Source: Acidimicrobiales bacterium
GTDB lineage: Bacteria; Actinomycetota; Acidimicrobiia; Acidimicrobiales; Aldehydirespiratoraceae
Direction: 5' to 3'
Assembly: GCA_029263215.1 (NCBI GenBank)
Contig: JAJCXY010000084.1
Location: forward strand, 1-63,817
DNA length: 63,817 bases
The notes beneath the pieces are model-generated. The model saw only the letters and a program-made list of their open reading frames with translations, was not told the origin of the DNA and did no database searches. Positions 34,481 through 44,120 of this stretch are shown here, one piece after another. Position 1 is the stretch's first letter; every line of letters begins with the position of its first letter. The translations under genes were made by a program, and so were the position numbers.

Positions 34481-35419
34481 ATGGATGCGCTCGCAGGACT
34501 GCTCGACGGGCCGCGTGCCCGCGGCGCCTTTCTTCTCCGGACGTCGTGGACAGGGTCGTGGGCGCTACGGATCATGGCAGAGTCACCTCTCACCGTCCTC
34601 GCCGCTCCTAGAGGCGAGTTCTGGGTCGTACCCGAGAGCGGGGAACCAACCCACGTCCGGTCCGGCGACCTTGTCATCACTCGTGGACCGGATCACTACG
34701 TCACCGGCGACGACCCTGATACCGAGCCCACCATCGAGATCCACCCGGGGCAAGACTGTAGGTCACTTACCGGCGAGCCCCTCGTCGAAACCATGTCGCT
34801 CGGCGTTCGAAGCTGGGGCAACCACCACGACGGCGAAACCGTCATGATGGTCGGTGCGTATCACTCGTTCGGCGAGATCGGCGATCGACTCGTCCGAGCG
34901 CTGCCTCCTATCGTCCACCTGAAACCCGACAACTGGGACAGCGCTCTCGTGCCCATCCTTTGTGACGAGGTACTCAAAGATCATCCCGGGCAGATCGCGG
35001 TGCTCGACCGACTGCTCGACCTCCTCGTGGTATCGGCCCTGCGTTCCTGGTTCGACCGACCCGAAGCGGAAGCACCCGCCTGGTATCGCGCCCAATCGGA
35101 CCCAGTGGTCGGCACGGCGCTACGGCTCATGCAGAACAACCCGGCCGAACCCTGGACGGTCGCCACCGTCGCTGCTGAATCGGGCGTGTCGCGCGCCGTG
35201 CTGGCTCGCCGGTTCAGCGAACTCGTCGGCGAGCCACCAATGAGTTTCCTCACCTCGTGGCGCATCGATGTCGCCGCCGACCTGCTGCGCCGTCCTGATA
35301 GCACGGTTGGCGCCGTGGCGCAGCGAGTCGGCTACTCCAGCCCCTTCGCGCTGAGCACAGCGTTCAAACGTGTGCGCGGTATCAGCCCCCAGGAGCACCG
35401 CGAGCTAGTCATCTCTTAG
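34481..35419 (+). CDS. AraC-family regulator with cupin domain
   Basis: A 312-residue protein. The cupin_6-like N-terminal sensor covers about 5-180 (TVLAAPRGEFWVVPESG) and the two-HTH AraC domain about 210-305 (WTVATVAAESGVSRAVLARR, VGAVAQRVGYSSPFALSTAF). It is divergent from the NmrA-DUF1772 pair; such triads usually have the regulator control its divergent neighbours. GAGACG / CGTCTC arms at 34415 and 34439 in the shared promoter could be an operator. Confidence 0.92.
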   Translation: MDALAGLLDGPRARGAFLLRTSWTGSWALRIMAESPLTVLAAPRGEFWVVPESGEPTHVRSGDLVITRGPDHYVTGDDPDTEPTIEIHPGQDCRSLTGEPLVETMSLGVRSWGNHHDGETVMMVGAYHSFGEIGDRLVRALPPIVHLKPDNWDSALVPILCDEVLKDHPGQIAVLDRLLDLLVVSALRSWFDRPEAEAPAWYRAQSDPVVGTALRLMQNNPAEPWTVATVAAESGVSRAVLARRFSELVGEPPMSFLTSWRIDVAADLLRRPDSTVGAVAQRVGYSSPFALSTAFKRVRGISPQEHRELVIS

Positions 35420-35467
35420 CCGGCCGCCCGTACCTACTCCCCGACCTCTGCGGCTACTGTCCTTCGA

Positions 35468-36238
35468 GTGGCCCTCTCAGATATTGAACGCATCACTGCG
35501 TTCGAGCATCGTTTCGCCCGGGCGCAAGCGACAGAGGTCGTCGACCTTCGCTGGGGGTTCGCCCTGCTGCAATCCGACTTCCAGCACTCTCGCAACCACA
35601 ACAAGATCGTGGTCACCTCGAGCGCGTCATCGGTGGACATCCTCTCGCGAGCCGACGAGTTGCTGGGAGGAGCGGGGCTCAAGCATCGGTACGTGTCCGT
35701 TGACGACGATTCCCTGGGCCAGGCACTGAGACCTGACTTCGTCGCTGCGGGCTACGACCACGAGACGATCGTCACCATGATCTACTCCGGCTCTGAACCA
35801 GAGCCGTCCAGCCACGAGGTCCGGGTGGTGTCACTCGACGTGCTGCGCCCCGCGATCATCCGTGACTGGCGGGTCGAACTCCCCCTCGCCACCGCGGAGG
35901 AGCTGGATCAGCTCGCTGGGCGGACGGCGCTGTATCCCCGGGGCGCTGAGCTCACCCTGCTTGCCGTGTTCGACGGCGACGACATCGCCGCGCGCGCAGA
36001 CCTCTACGTGGATCGCGTCGGACGTATCGCCCAATTCGAAAGCCTGGTGACACACAGCGACTTCCGCCGACGCGGGTACGCCAGCTCGTTGATTCGCAAC
36101 GCTCTGACGCGGGCCCGGGAGGCCGGCAGCGAACTGTCCTTTCTCACCGCCGACCTCAACGACTGGCCCCATGAGTGGTACCAGCGTCTTGGCTACATCG
36201 ACGCCGGGAAGACCCACCACTTCACCCGCTCTGGCTGA
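35468..36238 (+). CDS. GNAT-family N-acetyltransferase
   Basis: A 256-residue protein. The C-terminal half is a GNAT fold: ARADLYVDRVGRIAQFESLV (beta 4), DFRRRGYASSLI (acetyl-CoA pyrophosphate loop, R-x-x-G-x-A/G), then ALTRAREAGSELSFLTADLN and YQRLGYIDAG. The N-terminal 130 residues resemble a second, degenerate GNAT domain (tandem GNAT is common). GTG at 35468 is the only plausible start. Substrate unknown. Confidence 0.88.
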   Translation: MALSDIERITAFEHRFARAQATEVVDLRWGFALLQSDFQHSRNHNKIVVTSSASSVDILSRADELLGGAGLKHRYVSVDDDSLGQALRPDFVAAGYDHETIVTMIYSGSEPEPSSHEVRVVSLDVLRPAIIRDWRVELPLATAEELDQLAGRTALYPRGAELTLLAVFDGDDIAARADLYVDRVGRIAQFESLVTHSDFRRRGYASSLIRNALTRAREAGSELSFLTADLNDWPHEWYQRLGYIDAGKTHHFTRSG

Positions 36239-36253
36239 CGAGATACCGCCTGA

Positions 36254-36988
36254 TCAGGGAACGAACTGCTCCTCGATCTCCGAAATCGTGTTTTCGATGA
36301 GAGTGACCCAGATGCTCGGACGCAACTCGGGAAACTCCATCGCAGCCCTATCGGCCAACCACGCCTCGAAACTCTCGGCCTCCACCAATTCCGCAACACC
36401 ATTCTCCGGCATCCATCTCACGATCGCTCCGTCTCCGACCGAAAGAGTACGAACCTGGGGGTTGTTGTTGCGAACGTAGTAGTCATTGGGCGGCGGCGAC
36501 TCCTCACCATCCTCGGCAGCCGCGACGGTTGCCGCATCGCCGTAGAACCAGCACGTCAGGTCGAATTCGAGGTGGGTCGAAGTCGCCGACACGAAGTTTC
36601 CGTACCAGACGCCATCAGGCAGATGCTGGGTAGTGCCGGGGGTACATCCCGAACCACCTGCGAGCAGGTTGGTGTCGATCACCGTGGTGGTCGGGGCGGA
36701 GGTGCTCGGAGGCTTCGTGATGGTCGGCTTCGAGCTGGTCTCAGTCGCGACGGTGGTCGGCGCAGCGGCGGTCGGCGCGGCGGTGCTCGTAGGGCTGGTG
36801 GCGACGGTGGCCTCGGGCTCATCGCCGGCCTGATCGACGGTGGCAACCGTCACGGTCGGGACATCATCTGCGACCGTCGATGTCGACTCGACCGTCGGCG
36901 AGCCGACTTCGCTCGACGAGCACGCCGCGGGGAGAAGCGCCACCGCCATCAGGGGGGCTAACACGGCCCGAATCGTTGGGATCATCAT
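36254..36988 (-). CDS. Putative secreted lipoprotein, Thr-rich linker
   Basis: A 244-residue exported protein. Lipobox LLPAACSSS gives Cys about residue 23. Residues 30-105 are a long Thr/Pro/Ala linker. The folded C-terminal part has DGVWYGNFVSATSTHLEFDL and a Cys pair (SGCTPG, LTCWFYGDA). No known domain. It follows the GGDEF-EAL gene by 3 bp on the same strand, so is cotranscribed with it. Confidence 0.75.
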   Translation of the reverse strand: MMIPTIRAVLAPLMAVALLPAACSSSEVGSPTVESTSTVADDVPTVTVATVDQAGDEPEATVATSPTSTAAPTAAAPTTVATETSSKPTITKPPSTSAPTTTVIDTNLLAGGSGCTPGTTQHLPDGVWYGNFVSATSTHLEFDLTCWFYGDAATVAAAEDGEESPPPNDYYVRNNNPQVRTLSVGDGAIVRWMPENGVAELVEAESFEAWLADRAAMEFPELRPSIWVTLIENTISEIEEQFVP

Positions 36989-36991
36989 GGG

Positions 36992-38638
36992 TCAACCTCC
37001 GATGAGACGACGTTTGCGAAGGAGTTCGGTGAGCTCGCCGGCGGGCAGCGCCTTGCTGAACAGCCAGCCCTGAGCCCGGCGACAGCCCATCTCCATCAGG
37101 ACCTCGCGCTGGGCCTCGGTCTCGACCCCCTCGGCCACCACCTCCAGCGACATGGCGTCGGCAAGGTCGAGCACGGCCTGCACGATCACCCGATCACCAG
37201 AGGTGAGCCCATTCACGAAGGTGCGATCGATCTTCAGAACATCCACCGGGAACCGGCGGAGATACGCCAGAGAACTGAATCCCGTACCGAAGTCGTCGAT
37301 GGCGACAGAGACACCGAGATCCGTTATGCGCTCCAACCGAGCCATCGATTCCTCGACATCCACCATGATCGCGGTCTCGGTGACCTCGAGGCAGAGTCGG
37401 TCCGCGGCCAGGCCTGATTCGCGGAGGGCACCGGAGATCCGCTCGACGATGAGCGGCCGCTCGAGCTCCCGCGCCGAAATATTGACCCGGGCGATCAGGT
37501 CGGGCAGGGCAGCGTCGTCGTTCCAATCGGCTATCTGGCGGGTCGCCTCGAGAAGTACGTGCTCGCCTATCGGGTGGATCTGGCCCGTCTCTTCGGCCAG
37601 TTCGATGAATTCGTTGGCGGGAACGACGCCGCGTTCGGGATGTTGCCAGCGCACCAGAGCCTCGACACCGAGGATCGAGCCATCGACGAGATCGACTTCG
37701 GGCTGGTAGTGCACGGCAAGCTGACTGGCGTCGATCGCCCGCCGGAGGTCAGCTTCGAGTCGGCTCCTACTGGTGACCTGCGACCTATCGATGCCGGTGA
37801 AGACACAGTGACGGTTCCGGCCGAGACCCTTGGCGCGGTAGAGAGCAGCTTCAGCGTGGCGGACGACATCCTCAGCACCGGCACCGGGCTCACTGAACGC
37901 GATCCCGACGCTGGCGGTGACGAAAATCCTCGTGTCTCCGACGCAGATCTCCTCATCGACCGCGGCGATCACCCGGTTGGCGGTCGACAACGCCTCTGAC
38001 TCCTGGTCGGGACCAGGGATCAAGATGGCGTATTCATCGCCGCCGAACCGGGCCAGGAGGTCTTCGGGGCGAAGGATGCGCTGGAGGCGGTCCGCCACGA
38101 CCCGGATCATCTCGTTTCCCACCGCATGGCCGTGGGAATCGTTGTGCACCCGGAAACGGTCGAGATCAACGAGCAGCACCGCGCAGCTCTCGCCAGCCTC
38201 GGTCGATGCCGCGAGCTCCTCCATGAACGGGCGCCGACTCGCGAGCCCGGTCAGCTCGTCATGAAGCATTCGTCGCTCCCGAGCCACCCTCTCGTGCCTC
38301 AACTCGGTCACGTCGTCGATGTGCTCGCACCAGACAGGATCACCATGACGACCAGGCATCCGGATCGGCGTCACCCGACCCCAGGCGAAGCAACCGTCGA
38401 GGCGACGAAATGCCATGGCCCCGGCCAACGGTCGGCCATCACGGAACGAATCATCTCGCTCCTTCCCCTGATGCGCGGGTGCAACGATTCCGGGAAGGCT
38501 GGCTTTCAGCTCGTCGATGGAATAGGCGCCGACAAATGAGATGTACGCGGCGTTCGCGTCGACGAGGCGCCCCTCGTCATCCCTGATGGCCAGAGGCGAC
38601 GGAGACTCGCGAAAGAGCACTTCGTCAACCATCGTCAT
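36992..38638 (-). CDS. PAS-GGDEF-EAL cyclic di-GMP protein
   Basis: A 548-residue cytosolic protein. A PAS domain (about 5-110, PSPLAIRDDEGRLVDANAAY) precedes a GGDEF domain with GGDEY (active-type signature, about 215) and an EAL domain with EALVRW, the metal motif DDFGTG and GVETEAQ. Both the diguanylate cyclase and phosphodiesterase signatures are intact, so it may do both. Start at 38638 (ATG preceded by GGCGAG); a further ATG at 38632 and an upstream frame to 38719 are alternatives. Confidence 0.92.
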   Translation of the reverse strand: MTMVDEVLFRESPSPLAIRDDEGRLVDANAAYISFVGAYSIDELKASLPGIVAPAHQGKERDDSFRDGRPLAGAMAFRRLDGCFAWGRVTPIRMPGRHGDPVWCEHIDDVTELRHERVARERRMLHDELTGLASRRPFMEELAASTEAGESCAVLLVDLDRFRVHNDSHGHAVGNEMIRVVADRLQRILRPEDLLARFGGDEYAILIPGPDQESEALSTANRVIAAVDEEICVGDTRIFVTASVGIAFSEPGAGAEDVVRHAEAALYRAKGLGRNRHCVFTGIDRSQVTSRSRLEADLRRAIDASQLAVHYQPEVDLVDGSILGVEALVRWQHPERGVVPANEFIELAEETGQIHPIGEHVLLEATRQIADWNDDAALPDLIARVNISARELERPLIVERISGALRESGLAADRLCLEVTETAIMVDVEESMARLERITDLGVSVAIDDFGTGFSSLAYLRRFPVDVLKIDRTFVNGLTSGDRVIVQAVLDLADAMSLEVVAEGVETEAQREVLMEMGCRRAQGWLFSKALPAGELTELLRKRRLIGG

Positions 38639-38754
38639 CGTCTCGCCTGCGTTGTTCCGTTCATTGGTCGGATGGGGGCGAGCTGTCGTCGCCACCCTTT
38701 TCTCCGTCGGCCACGTCATGACTCGAATTGAGGATGGGCGGTAGGGTCGCCGAC

Positions 38755-39495
38755 GTGACCTCCCGAGACCGAGCCGCGACAGATCGCACCCGATTCGACG
38801 AGTGGGCTCGCTACGCCCGTGAATCAGGCGAGGTGCCTGCGCTTCCCGCGGCCACCGTGGTGGTTCTCCGCGACAACGACGAGGGCCTCCAGACCCTCAT
38901 GCTCCGCAAGAACTCCAAGATCGCCTTCGGAGGAATGTGGGTGTTTCCCGGGGGCAGGGTGGATGATGAGGACTGGGCCGGTGTCGACGACGACGTCGGC
39001 GCGGCGCGAGTTGCCGCCGTTCGAGAAGCACGCGAAGAGGCGAACCTGGTGGTCGACCCGGACGCCCTCATCCTGATGGCTCACTGGATCCCGCCGAGTA
39101 TCGCCCCGAAACGGTTCGCAACCTGGTTCTTCGCCGCCCGCGCCGGCACCGAGCAGGTCCGTATCGACGATGGCGAGATCGTCGACATGGAATGGATGAC
39201 ACCGACCAACTGCCTCCAGCGTCATCACCAAGGCGAGATCGAGCTCGTGCCTCCCACTTGGGTCACCCTCCACACGATCAGCACCTTCGACAATGTCGAC
39301 ACCGCCCTCGCCGAGCTCGACGCCCGGCCGCCACGGCACCACGCGACCCGGGCCTCGAAGACCGACCGTGGACTCGTGGTGATGTGGCAGGGCGACGTAG
39401 GTTTCGAGTCTGGCGACACCGAACTCGAAGGCCCACGTCATCGCCTGGAGATGCTCGACGACGGCTACCACTACCTCGACAGCGGAGCGGTCTAG
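38755..39495 (+). CDS. NUDIX hydrolase
   Basis: A 246-residue protein. The NUDIX box is stretched: GGRVDDEDW...AAVREAREEANLVVD, with the REAREEA core intact and an insertion between the GG and RE-EE parts, as in larger NUDT7/19-like (CoA or nucleoside diphosphate) hydrolases. GTG at 38755 has AGGG 8 nt upstream. Its stop directly abuts the P-type ATPase GTG, forming an operon. Confidence 0.85.
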   Translation: MTSRDRAATDRTRFDEWARYARESGEVPALPAATVVVLRDNDEGLQTLMLRKNSKIAFGGMWVFPGGRVDDEDWAGVDDDVGAARVAAVREAREEANLVVDPDALILMAHWIPPSIAPKRFATWFFAARAGTEQVRIDDGEIVDMEWMTPTNCLQRHHQGEIELVPPTWVTLHTISTFDNVDTALAELDARPPRHHATRASKTDRGLVVMWQGDVGFESGDTELEGPRHRLEMLDDGYHYLDSGAV

Positions 39496-41841
39496 GTGGC
39501 CGATCTCCACACCGGGCTTTCCACCGCGCAAGTCGATGAGCGGGTCGCCGACGGGAGGGTCAACGATGTCCCCGATGCACCCGTGCGCACATTTCCCCAA
39601 ATCGTGCGGGCAAACGTGCTCACTCCGGTCAACGCGATCATCAGCACCCTGTTCGTGCTCATCCTCGTGGCCGGCTTCCCCGCCGATGCCCTCTTCGCCG
39701 GGGTGGTCGTCTCCAACAGCGTGATCGGCATCGGCCAGGAGGTGCAGGCGCGGCGCACCCTAACCGCCCTGGCGGTCTTGTCGGCCCCCAAAGCACGAGT
39801 GAGGCGCGACGGAAACCCCGTCGAAATAGGCGTCAGTGGGGTGGTGGCCGACGACCTGCTCGAACTCGCGCCCGGCGATCAGGTTGTGGTCGACGGGGAG
39901 ATCGTCCACGCCGTCGGCCTCGAGATCGACGAATCGCTGCTCACCGGTGAGAGCGACGCGGTGGAAAAGGAAGCCGGATCAGAGGTGCTGTCCGGGTCGT
40001 TTGTCTCGGCCGGATCGGGCCTCTACCGGGCCACCCGCATCGGGGCCGACAGCTACGCCGCCAAGCTCGCCGAGGAGGCCCGCCGCTTCGAGCTGGCGGG
40101 CAGCGAGTTGAGGAGCGGCGTCAATGTGGTGCTGCGTTGGCTCACCTTCATCATCCCGCCCGCTTCGATCATGCTCCTGCTTCGCCAGCTCGAGACCCAG
40201 GACCGGTGGCAGGACGCCCTTCAGGCCACGGTCGCGGCGGCAGTGGCAATGGTGCCCGACGGGCTGGTGCTGCTCACCAGCCTCAGTTTCATCACCGGTG
40301 TGATCGCGCTGGCTCGGCGCCGGGCTCTCGCCAAGGAGTTGGCGTCGGTCGAGTTGCTGGCAAGGGTCGACACCCTCTGCCTCGACAAGACAGGCACCAT
40401 CACCACGGGTGAGATCTCTCTCGGGCGGGTGGTTGCCCTCGGCGCCACGAGCGAGGCCGAAGCCGCCGAAGTCCTCGGCGCTCTGGGCGCCGCGGATCCG
40501 GCCCCCAATGCCACCCTGCTCGCGATCATCTCGTCGCATCAGGCCCCCGAGGGCTGGGACGTCGCCCAGAGCCTGCCGTTCTCCTCCGCCCGTAAATGGG
40601 CTGCCACCGAGTTCATCGACCGGGGCACCTTCTATCTCGGCGCCCCCGACATCTTGTTCGACGATGACGACGAAGACGAACGGGCCGCGGCCGACGAAGC
40701 CGCCGCGTCGGGCACCAGGGTCCTGCTGGTGACGCGTGCCGACGGATCATGGCAGGGCGAGACGCTCAGCCCGTCTCGCACGCCGGTGGCGATGGTGTTG
40801 CTCGAAGACACGGTGCGCCACGACGCCAAGGAGATCTTCGGCTACTTCAGGGAGCAGGGGGTCGACCTGAAGGTGATCTCCGGCGACAACCCCGCCACCG
40901 TCGCCGCCGTGGCTCGGCGCGCCGGCATCAGCTCCGCCGACGCCGGATTCGATGCAAGAGGCCTTCCCGACGACAGCGAAGATCTGGCCGACGTCGTGAT
41001 CGACACCACCGTGTTCGGCCGGGTGACTCCGCACCAGAAGCGGTCGATGGTTCACGCCCTCCAGAGCCGCGGCCGCACCGTGGCCATGACCGGCGACGGC
41101 GTCAACGACGTGCTCGCCCTCAAGGATGCCGACATGGGCATCGCCATGGGAGCCGGATCCTCGGCTACCCGAGCTGTCGCCCAACTGGTGCTGCTCGACA
41201 ACCAGTTCGGAACGCTGCCGCGCGTGCTCGCCGAAGGCCGGAAGGTCATCAACAACATCGAACGGGTAGCCAACCTCTTCATCACCAAGGCGGCCTACGC
41301 GGTGCTGCTCACCGCACTGGTGGGTATCGCCGGGGCACCGTTCCCGTTCCTGCCCCGCCAACTCACCATGATCGGCACCTTCTCCATCGGAGTGCCAGGA
41401 TTTTTCCTCGCCCTCGCCCCCAACGAGGCCCTGGTACGGCCCGGTTTTCTCCCCCGGGTACTTCGCTTTTCGCTGCCCGCCGGCGCAGTGGCCGGCTCGG
41501 TGACCTACGTGCTCTACGAGGTCGTTCGCCGAATGGACGGGGTGACCCTCGACGAGGCTCGCACCGCGGCCACCGCCACCCTCTTGCTGATTGGGCTCAC
41601 GATTCTCATCCTCATCAGCCGCCCCCTCAAACCGTGGAAGCTCGGACTCGCGGCGTCCATGGCCGGGCTCTACGCCCTCAACATGGCTCTTCCCTCCACG
41701 CGCGACTATTTCCAACTCGATCTACCGGGAACGAGCGCTTGGCTTGTCGTCGCCCTTGCCGCGGCGGTGGGTTCGGCGGGAGTCACTCTCATCACCCACC
41801 TGCTCGACGACCGGCCTGATCCGGTCGACCAGCAACCGTGA
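39496..41841 (+). CDS. P-type cation-transporting ATPase (CtpE-like)
   Basis: A 781-residue P-type ATPase. It has LLTGES in the actuator domain (TGES), the phosphorylation site DKTGTIT with Asp297, and GDGVNDVLALKDADMG in the P domain. The M4 motif is PDGL (P-x-G-L, as in P2/P3-type PEGL), not CPC, so it is not a heavy-metal CPx type. Two N-terminal and six C-terminal helices fit a Ca/Mn/Mg-like class, and the general layout recalls mycobacterial CtpE. GTG start immediately follows the NUDIX stop. Confidence 0.9.
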   Translation: MADLHTGLSTAQVDERVADGRVNDVPDAPVRTFPQIVRANVLTPVNAIISTLFVLILVAGFPADALFAGVVVSNSVIGIGQEVQARRTLTALAVLSAPKARVRRDGNPVEIGVSGVVADDLLELAPGDQVVVDGEIVHAVGLEIDESLLTGESDAVEKEAGSEVLSGSFVSAGSGLYRATRIGADSYAAKLAEEARRFELAGSELRSGVNVVLRWLTFIIPPASIMLLLRQLETQDRWQDALQATVAAAVAMVPDGLVLLTSLSFITGVIALARRRALAKELASVELLARVDTLCLDKTGTITTGEISLGRVVALGATSEAEAAEVLGALGAADPAPNATLLAIISSHQAPEGWDVAQSLPFSSARKWAATEFIDRGTFYLGAPDILFDDDDEDERAAADEAAASGTRVLLVTRADGSWQGETLSPSRTPVAMVLLEDTVRHDAKEIFGYFREQGVDLKVISGDNPATVAAVARRAGISSADAGFDARGLPDDSEDLADVVIDTTVFGRVTPHQKRSMVHALQSRGRTVAMTGDGVNDVLALKDADMGIAMGAGSSATRAVAQLVLLDNQFGTLPRVLAEGRKVINNIERVANLFITKAAYAVLLTALVGIAGAPFPFLPRQLTMIGTFSIGVPGFFLALAPNEALVRPGFLPRVLRFSLPAGAVAGSVTYVLYEVVRRMDGVTLDEARTAATATLLLIGLTILILISRPLKPWKLGLAASMAGLYALNMALPSTRDYFQLDLPGTSAWLVVALAAAVGSAGVTLITHLLDDRPDPVDQQP

Positions 41842-42701
41842 GCACCGTCCACCTGCTCGTGAGCCCCGATGCAGGTCGAGGAAGGGCAGCGGCCGCGGCG
41901 GCCGTGGCCATCTCGGCGTTGAGAGCGCAAGGTGCTGATCCCATCGACATCACGGGCCCCGACGCGATCGCTTCGTCTGAGGCGGCGCAGCGCGTCGTGG
42001 CCGACGGGGCCACCCGCCTGGTGGTGGTGGGTGGCGACGGCCTCATTCACTTGGCCCTTCAAGCCGTCGCCCAGACCGGCGTGGTTCTGGGAGTGATACC
42101 CGTGGGCACCGGCAACGACTTCGCCGCCGCCCTGAGTCTCCCCGAAGACCCAGCCGAGGCGGCTCGCCTCGCGCTGGCTGAGCCCACCCCACTCGATGCC
42201 ATTCGTGTCGGTGACCGCTGGGTTGCATCAGTGGCGATGGCCGGGTTCTCCGCCGACGTCAACGAGAGGGCCAACAAGATGGCCTTTCCCCGCGGCCCGT
42301 CGCGCTACACGATGGCCACCCTGCGCGAACTTCCCGGCCTGCGTCACCGCCGCGTCGCGCTCACCGTCGACGGCCGATCCGATGAGTTCGATGCCGCCCT
42401 CATCGCCGTTGGCAACACCGCCCTCTTCGGTGGCGGCATGCAGATCTCACCCGATGCCGACCCCACCGACGGCCTGCTCGACGTCACGGTCGTGGCCGAC
42501 ATAGGTCGGATCGAACTCCTGCGGTTCTTCCGACTCGTTTTCGATGGCCGTCACCTCGAGCACCCGAAGGTCCACACCATGCGCGGAGCCGAGGTCGGCA
42601 TCGAAGGAGACGACCTCGAGCTATGGGGAGATGGAGAGCCGGTGCTTCCAGCGCCTCTGACCCTCACCGCGGTGCAGGGCGCGCTCTCATTGGCCCGCTA
42701 G
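41838..42701 (+). CDS. Diacylglycerol/lipid kinase family protein
   Basis: A 287-residue DAGK_cat-type kinase. The nucleotide motif is VVVGGDGLIHLAL (GGDG; usually GGDGT) and GVIPVGTGNDFAAAL is the second conserved loop. The C-terminal part carries NTALFGGGMQISPDADPTDG. Such enzymes phosphorylate diacylglycerol or sphingoid-like lipids. GTG start overlaps the ATPase stop (GTGA), completing a three-gene coupled operon. Confidence 0.9.
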   Translation: MSTVHLLVSPDAGRGRAAAAAAVAISALRAQGADPIDITGPDAIASSEAAQRVVADGATRLVVVGGDGLIHLALQAVAQTGVVLGVIPVGTGNDFAAALSLPEDPAEAARLALAEPTPLDAIRVGDRWVASVAMAGFSADVNERANKMAFPRGPSRYTMATLRELPGLRHRRVALTVDGRSDEFDAALIAVGNTALFGGGMQISPDADPTDGLLDVTVVADIGRIELLRFFRLVFDGRHLEHPKVHTMRGAEVGIEGDDLELWGDGEPVLPAPLTLTAVQGALSLAR

Positions 42702-42711
42702 CCGGGCGCTC

Positions 42712-43614
42712 TCAGACGGGAATGGGATCGGAGGCCACCCGAAATCCGATATTGCCCGATGGCGTGTCGGGGGTGTTGGACGTGCGGGCGCCTACTCGGT
42801 ATCGATTGCAATAGCTCTCGTGGCACAGGTACGAGCCTCCCCGCATGGCTCTGCGCTGATCGCCCTCGTCGAACCAATCGGCCTGCCACTCCCAGACGTT
42901 GCCGGCCACGTCGTGGAGGCCGTAAGCGTTCGACGCGAACGACCCCACGGGTGAGGTGGCGAACCAACCATCGGTGAGGGTGTTGTGGCTCGGGAACGTT
43001 CCCTGCCAGATGTTGCAGCGATGGGCGCCGTCGGGCTCCAGCTCATCGCCCCAGGCGTACAGGGCCTGGCGGAGGCCTCCCCGAGCGGCCTTCTCCCACT
43101 CGGCCTCGGTGGGGAGTCGACCCCCGGCCCAGGCCGCGTAGGCGGCTGCTTCGAACCAGGTGACGTGCACCACGGGGTGGTCGTCGAGCTCCCCCAGATC
43201 ACTCTCGGGGCCATAGGGATGGCGCCAGTCGGCACCGAACACCTGGCGCCACCACTCGGTGCCGGCAACGCCACGTGTGTCGGGGAAATCGTCGGGGAGG
43301 AGTCCGCCGAAGACGAATGACCAACCCTCTCGTTCGGCAAGGGTGACCATCGAGGTCGCATCCACAAACGTCTCGAACTCGCAGTTGGTCACGAGGTTCT
43401 TGGCGATACGGAACCCGGCCACGTCGACCGAGCGCACCGGACCCTCACGATCAGCCGGGAAGCGGGTGTCGGCGGTGCCCATCAGGAAGGGTCCGGCCGC
43501 AACGGTGACCATGTCCGCGGTGATGCCGGGCCCGGGCGAAGCCGCGACTCGGGTGATGCTCGGGTCGACTCGCCCGCTCGGTCGGGACGGCGAACAGCAA
43601 CTCGGGTCGGTCAC
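42712..43614 (-). CDS. Formylglycine-generating enzyme (sulfatase-modifying factor)
   Basis: A 300-residue FGE. The family core has GNVWEW, RLPTEAEWEKAARGG and the redox pair Cys264-Cys269 in SYLCHESYC, matching the two catalytic Cys of copper-dependent aerobic FGE, with SGNIGFR closing the fold. It oxidises the Cys of a CxPxR motif in sulfatases to formylglycine. No sulfatase is in the window. Oddity: its own N-terminus (residues 7-11) reads CSPSR, a perfect CxPxR. GTG start. WhiB lies 18 bp upstream on the same strand. Confidence 0.93.
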   Translation of the reverse strand: MTDPSCCSPSRPSGRVDPSITRVAASPGPGITADMVTVAAGPFLMGTADTRFPADREGPVRSVDVAGFRIAKNLVTNCEFETFVDATSMVTLAEREGWSFVFGGLLPDDFPDTRGVAGTEWWRQVFGADWRHPYGPESDLGELDDHPVVHVTWFEAAAYAAWAGGRLPTEAEWEKAARGGLRQALYAWGDELEPDGAHRCNIWQGTFPSHNTLTDGWFATSPVGSFASNAYGLHDVAGNVWEWQADWFDEGDQRRAMRGGSYLCHESYCNRYRVGARTSNTPDTPSGNIGFRVASDPIPV

Positions 43615-43632
43615 CGACCCATCATCGCGGGG

Positions 43633-43977
43633 TCAGGACGCGGTGGCCATCGCGTTGCGGGCTCGCTCCTCGGCGACCCGCTTGCGACCGATGATCGGCG
43701 TGGTTGGAGGGAAGCCCGCATCAGCGCGTTCGGACTCCGACTCGCCACCCCAGAAGCCGAGCTCGCGATTGGCCCGCGCATAGACGCGGCAGTCGCCAAG
43801 AGAGTTGCAGTTGTCGCATATCACCGCCGCGGCGGCCTCGCGTCGAACCCTGGCCTCGGGACGTTCGGCGAAGGGGGCGAAGAAGAGGTCGCTGTGACCT
43901 GCACATGACGCTGTTTGCATCCACCCCGTGGCACCCACCGGCCCCGTGATCAGTTCGGTATCGATCGCTTCGAGCAT
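43633..43977 (-). CDS. WhiB-family Fe-S transcriptional regulator
   Basis: A 114-residue WhiB protein. The [4Fe-4S] ligands are Cys25, Cys54, Cys57 and Cys63 (C-x28-C-x2-C-x5-C) and the turn motif is GFWGGES, followed by a basic C-terminus (RKRVAEERAR) for DNA contact. WhiB proteins act with the primary sigma factor. Three inverted repeats occupy its upstream region, so regulation is likely to be complex. Which WhiB paralogue this is cannot be assigned from one sequence. Confidence 0.93.
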   Translation of the reverse strand: MLEAIDTELITGPVGATGWMQTASCAGHSDLFFAPFAERPEARVRREAAAAVICDNCNSLGDCRVYARANRELGFWGGESESERADAGFPPTTPIIGRKRVAEERARNAMATAS

Positions 43978-44008
43978 CGTTTGAATCTCATTTTTCTGGG
44001 GGCCTCTT

Positions 44009-44026
44009 CCACATCTCCCGATGTGG
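44009..44026. promoter_or_regulatory. Hairpin in the WhiB leader
   Basis: CCACATC-TCCC-GATGTGG, perfect 7-bp arms around 4 bases, 32 bp upstream of the whiB start codon. Within the probable leader it could form an RNA hairpin or an operator. Confidence 0.5.
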
Positions 44027-44041
44027 CGCCGGACTCCCCTG

Positions 44042-44054
44042 TCGGCTAAGCCGA
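44042..44054. promoter_or_regulatory. Palindrome TCGGCT-A-AGCCGA
   Basis: A perfect 13-bp inverted repeat with a single central base, 65 bp upstream of whiB. Small enough for chance, but it lies in a short region with two other palindromes. Confidence 0.35.
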
Positions 44055-44120
44055 ATCTAGGAAAAAGCGGACTGAATGTCCCGCGAACGGCGATAATTCT
44101 TTGCGTTAGGTTCCATCTTC

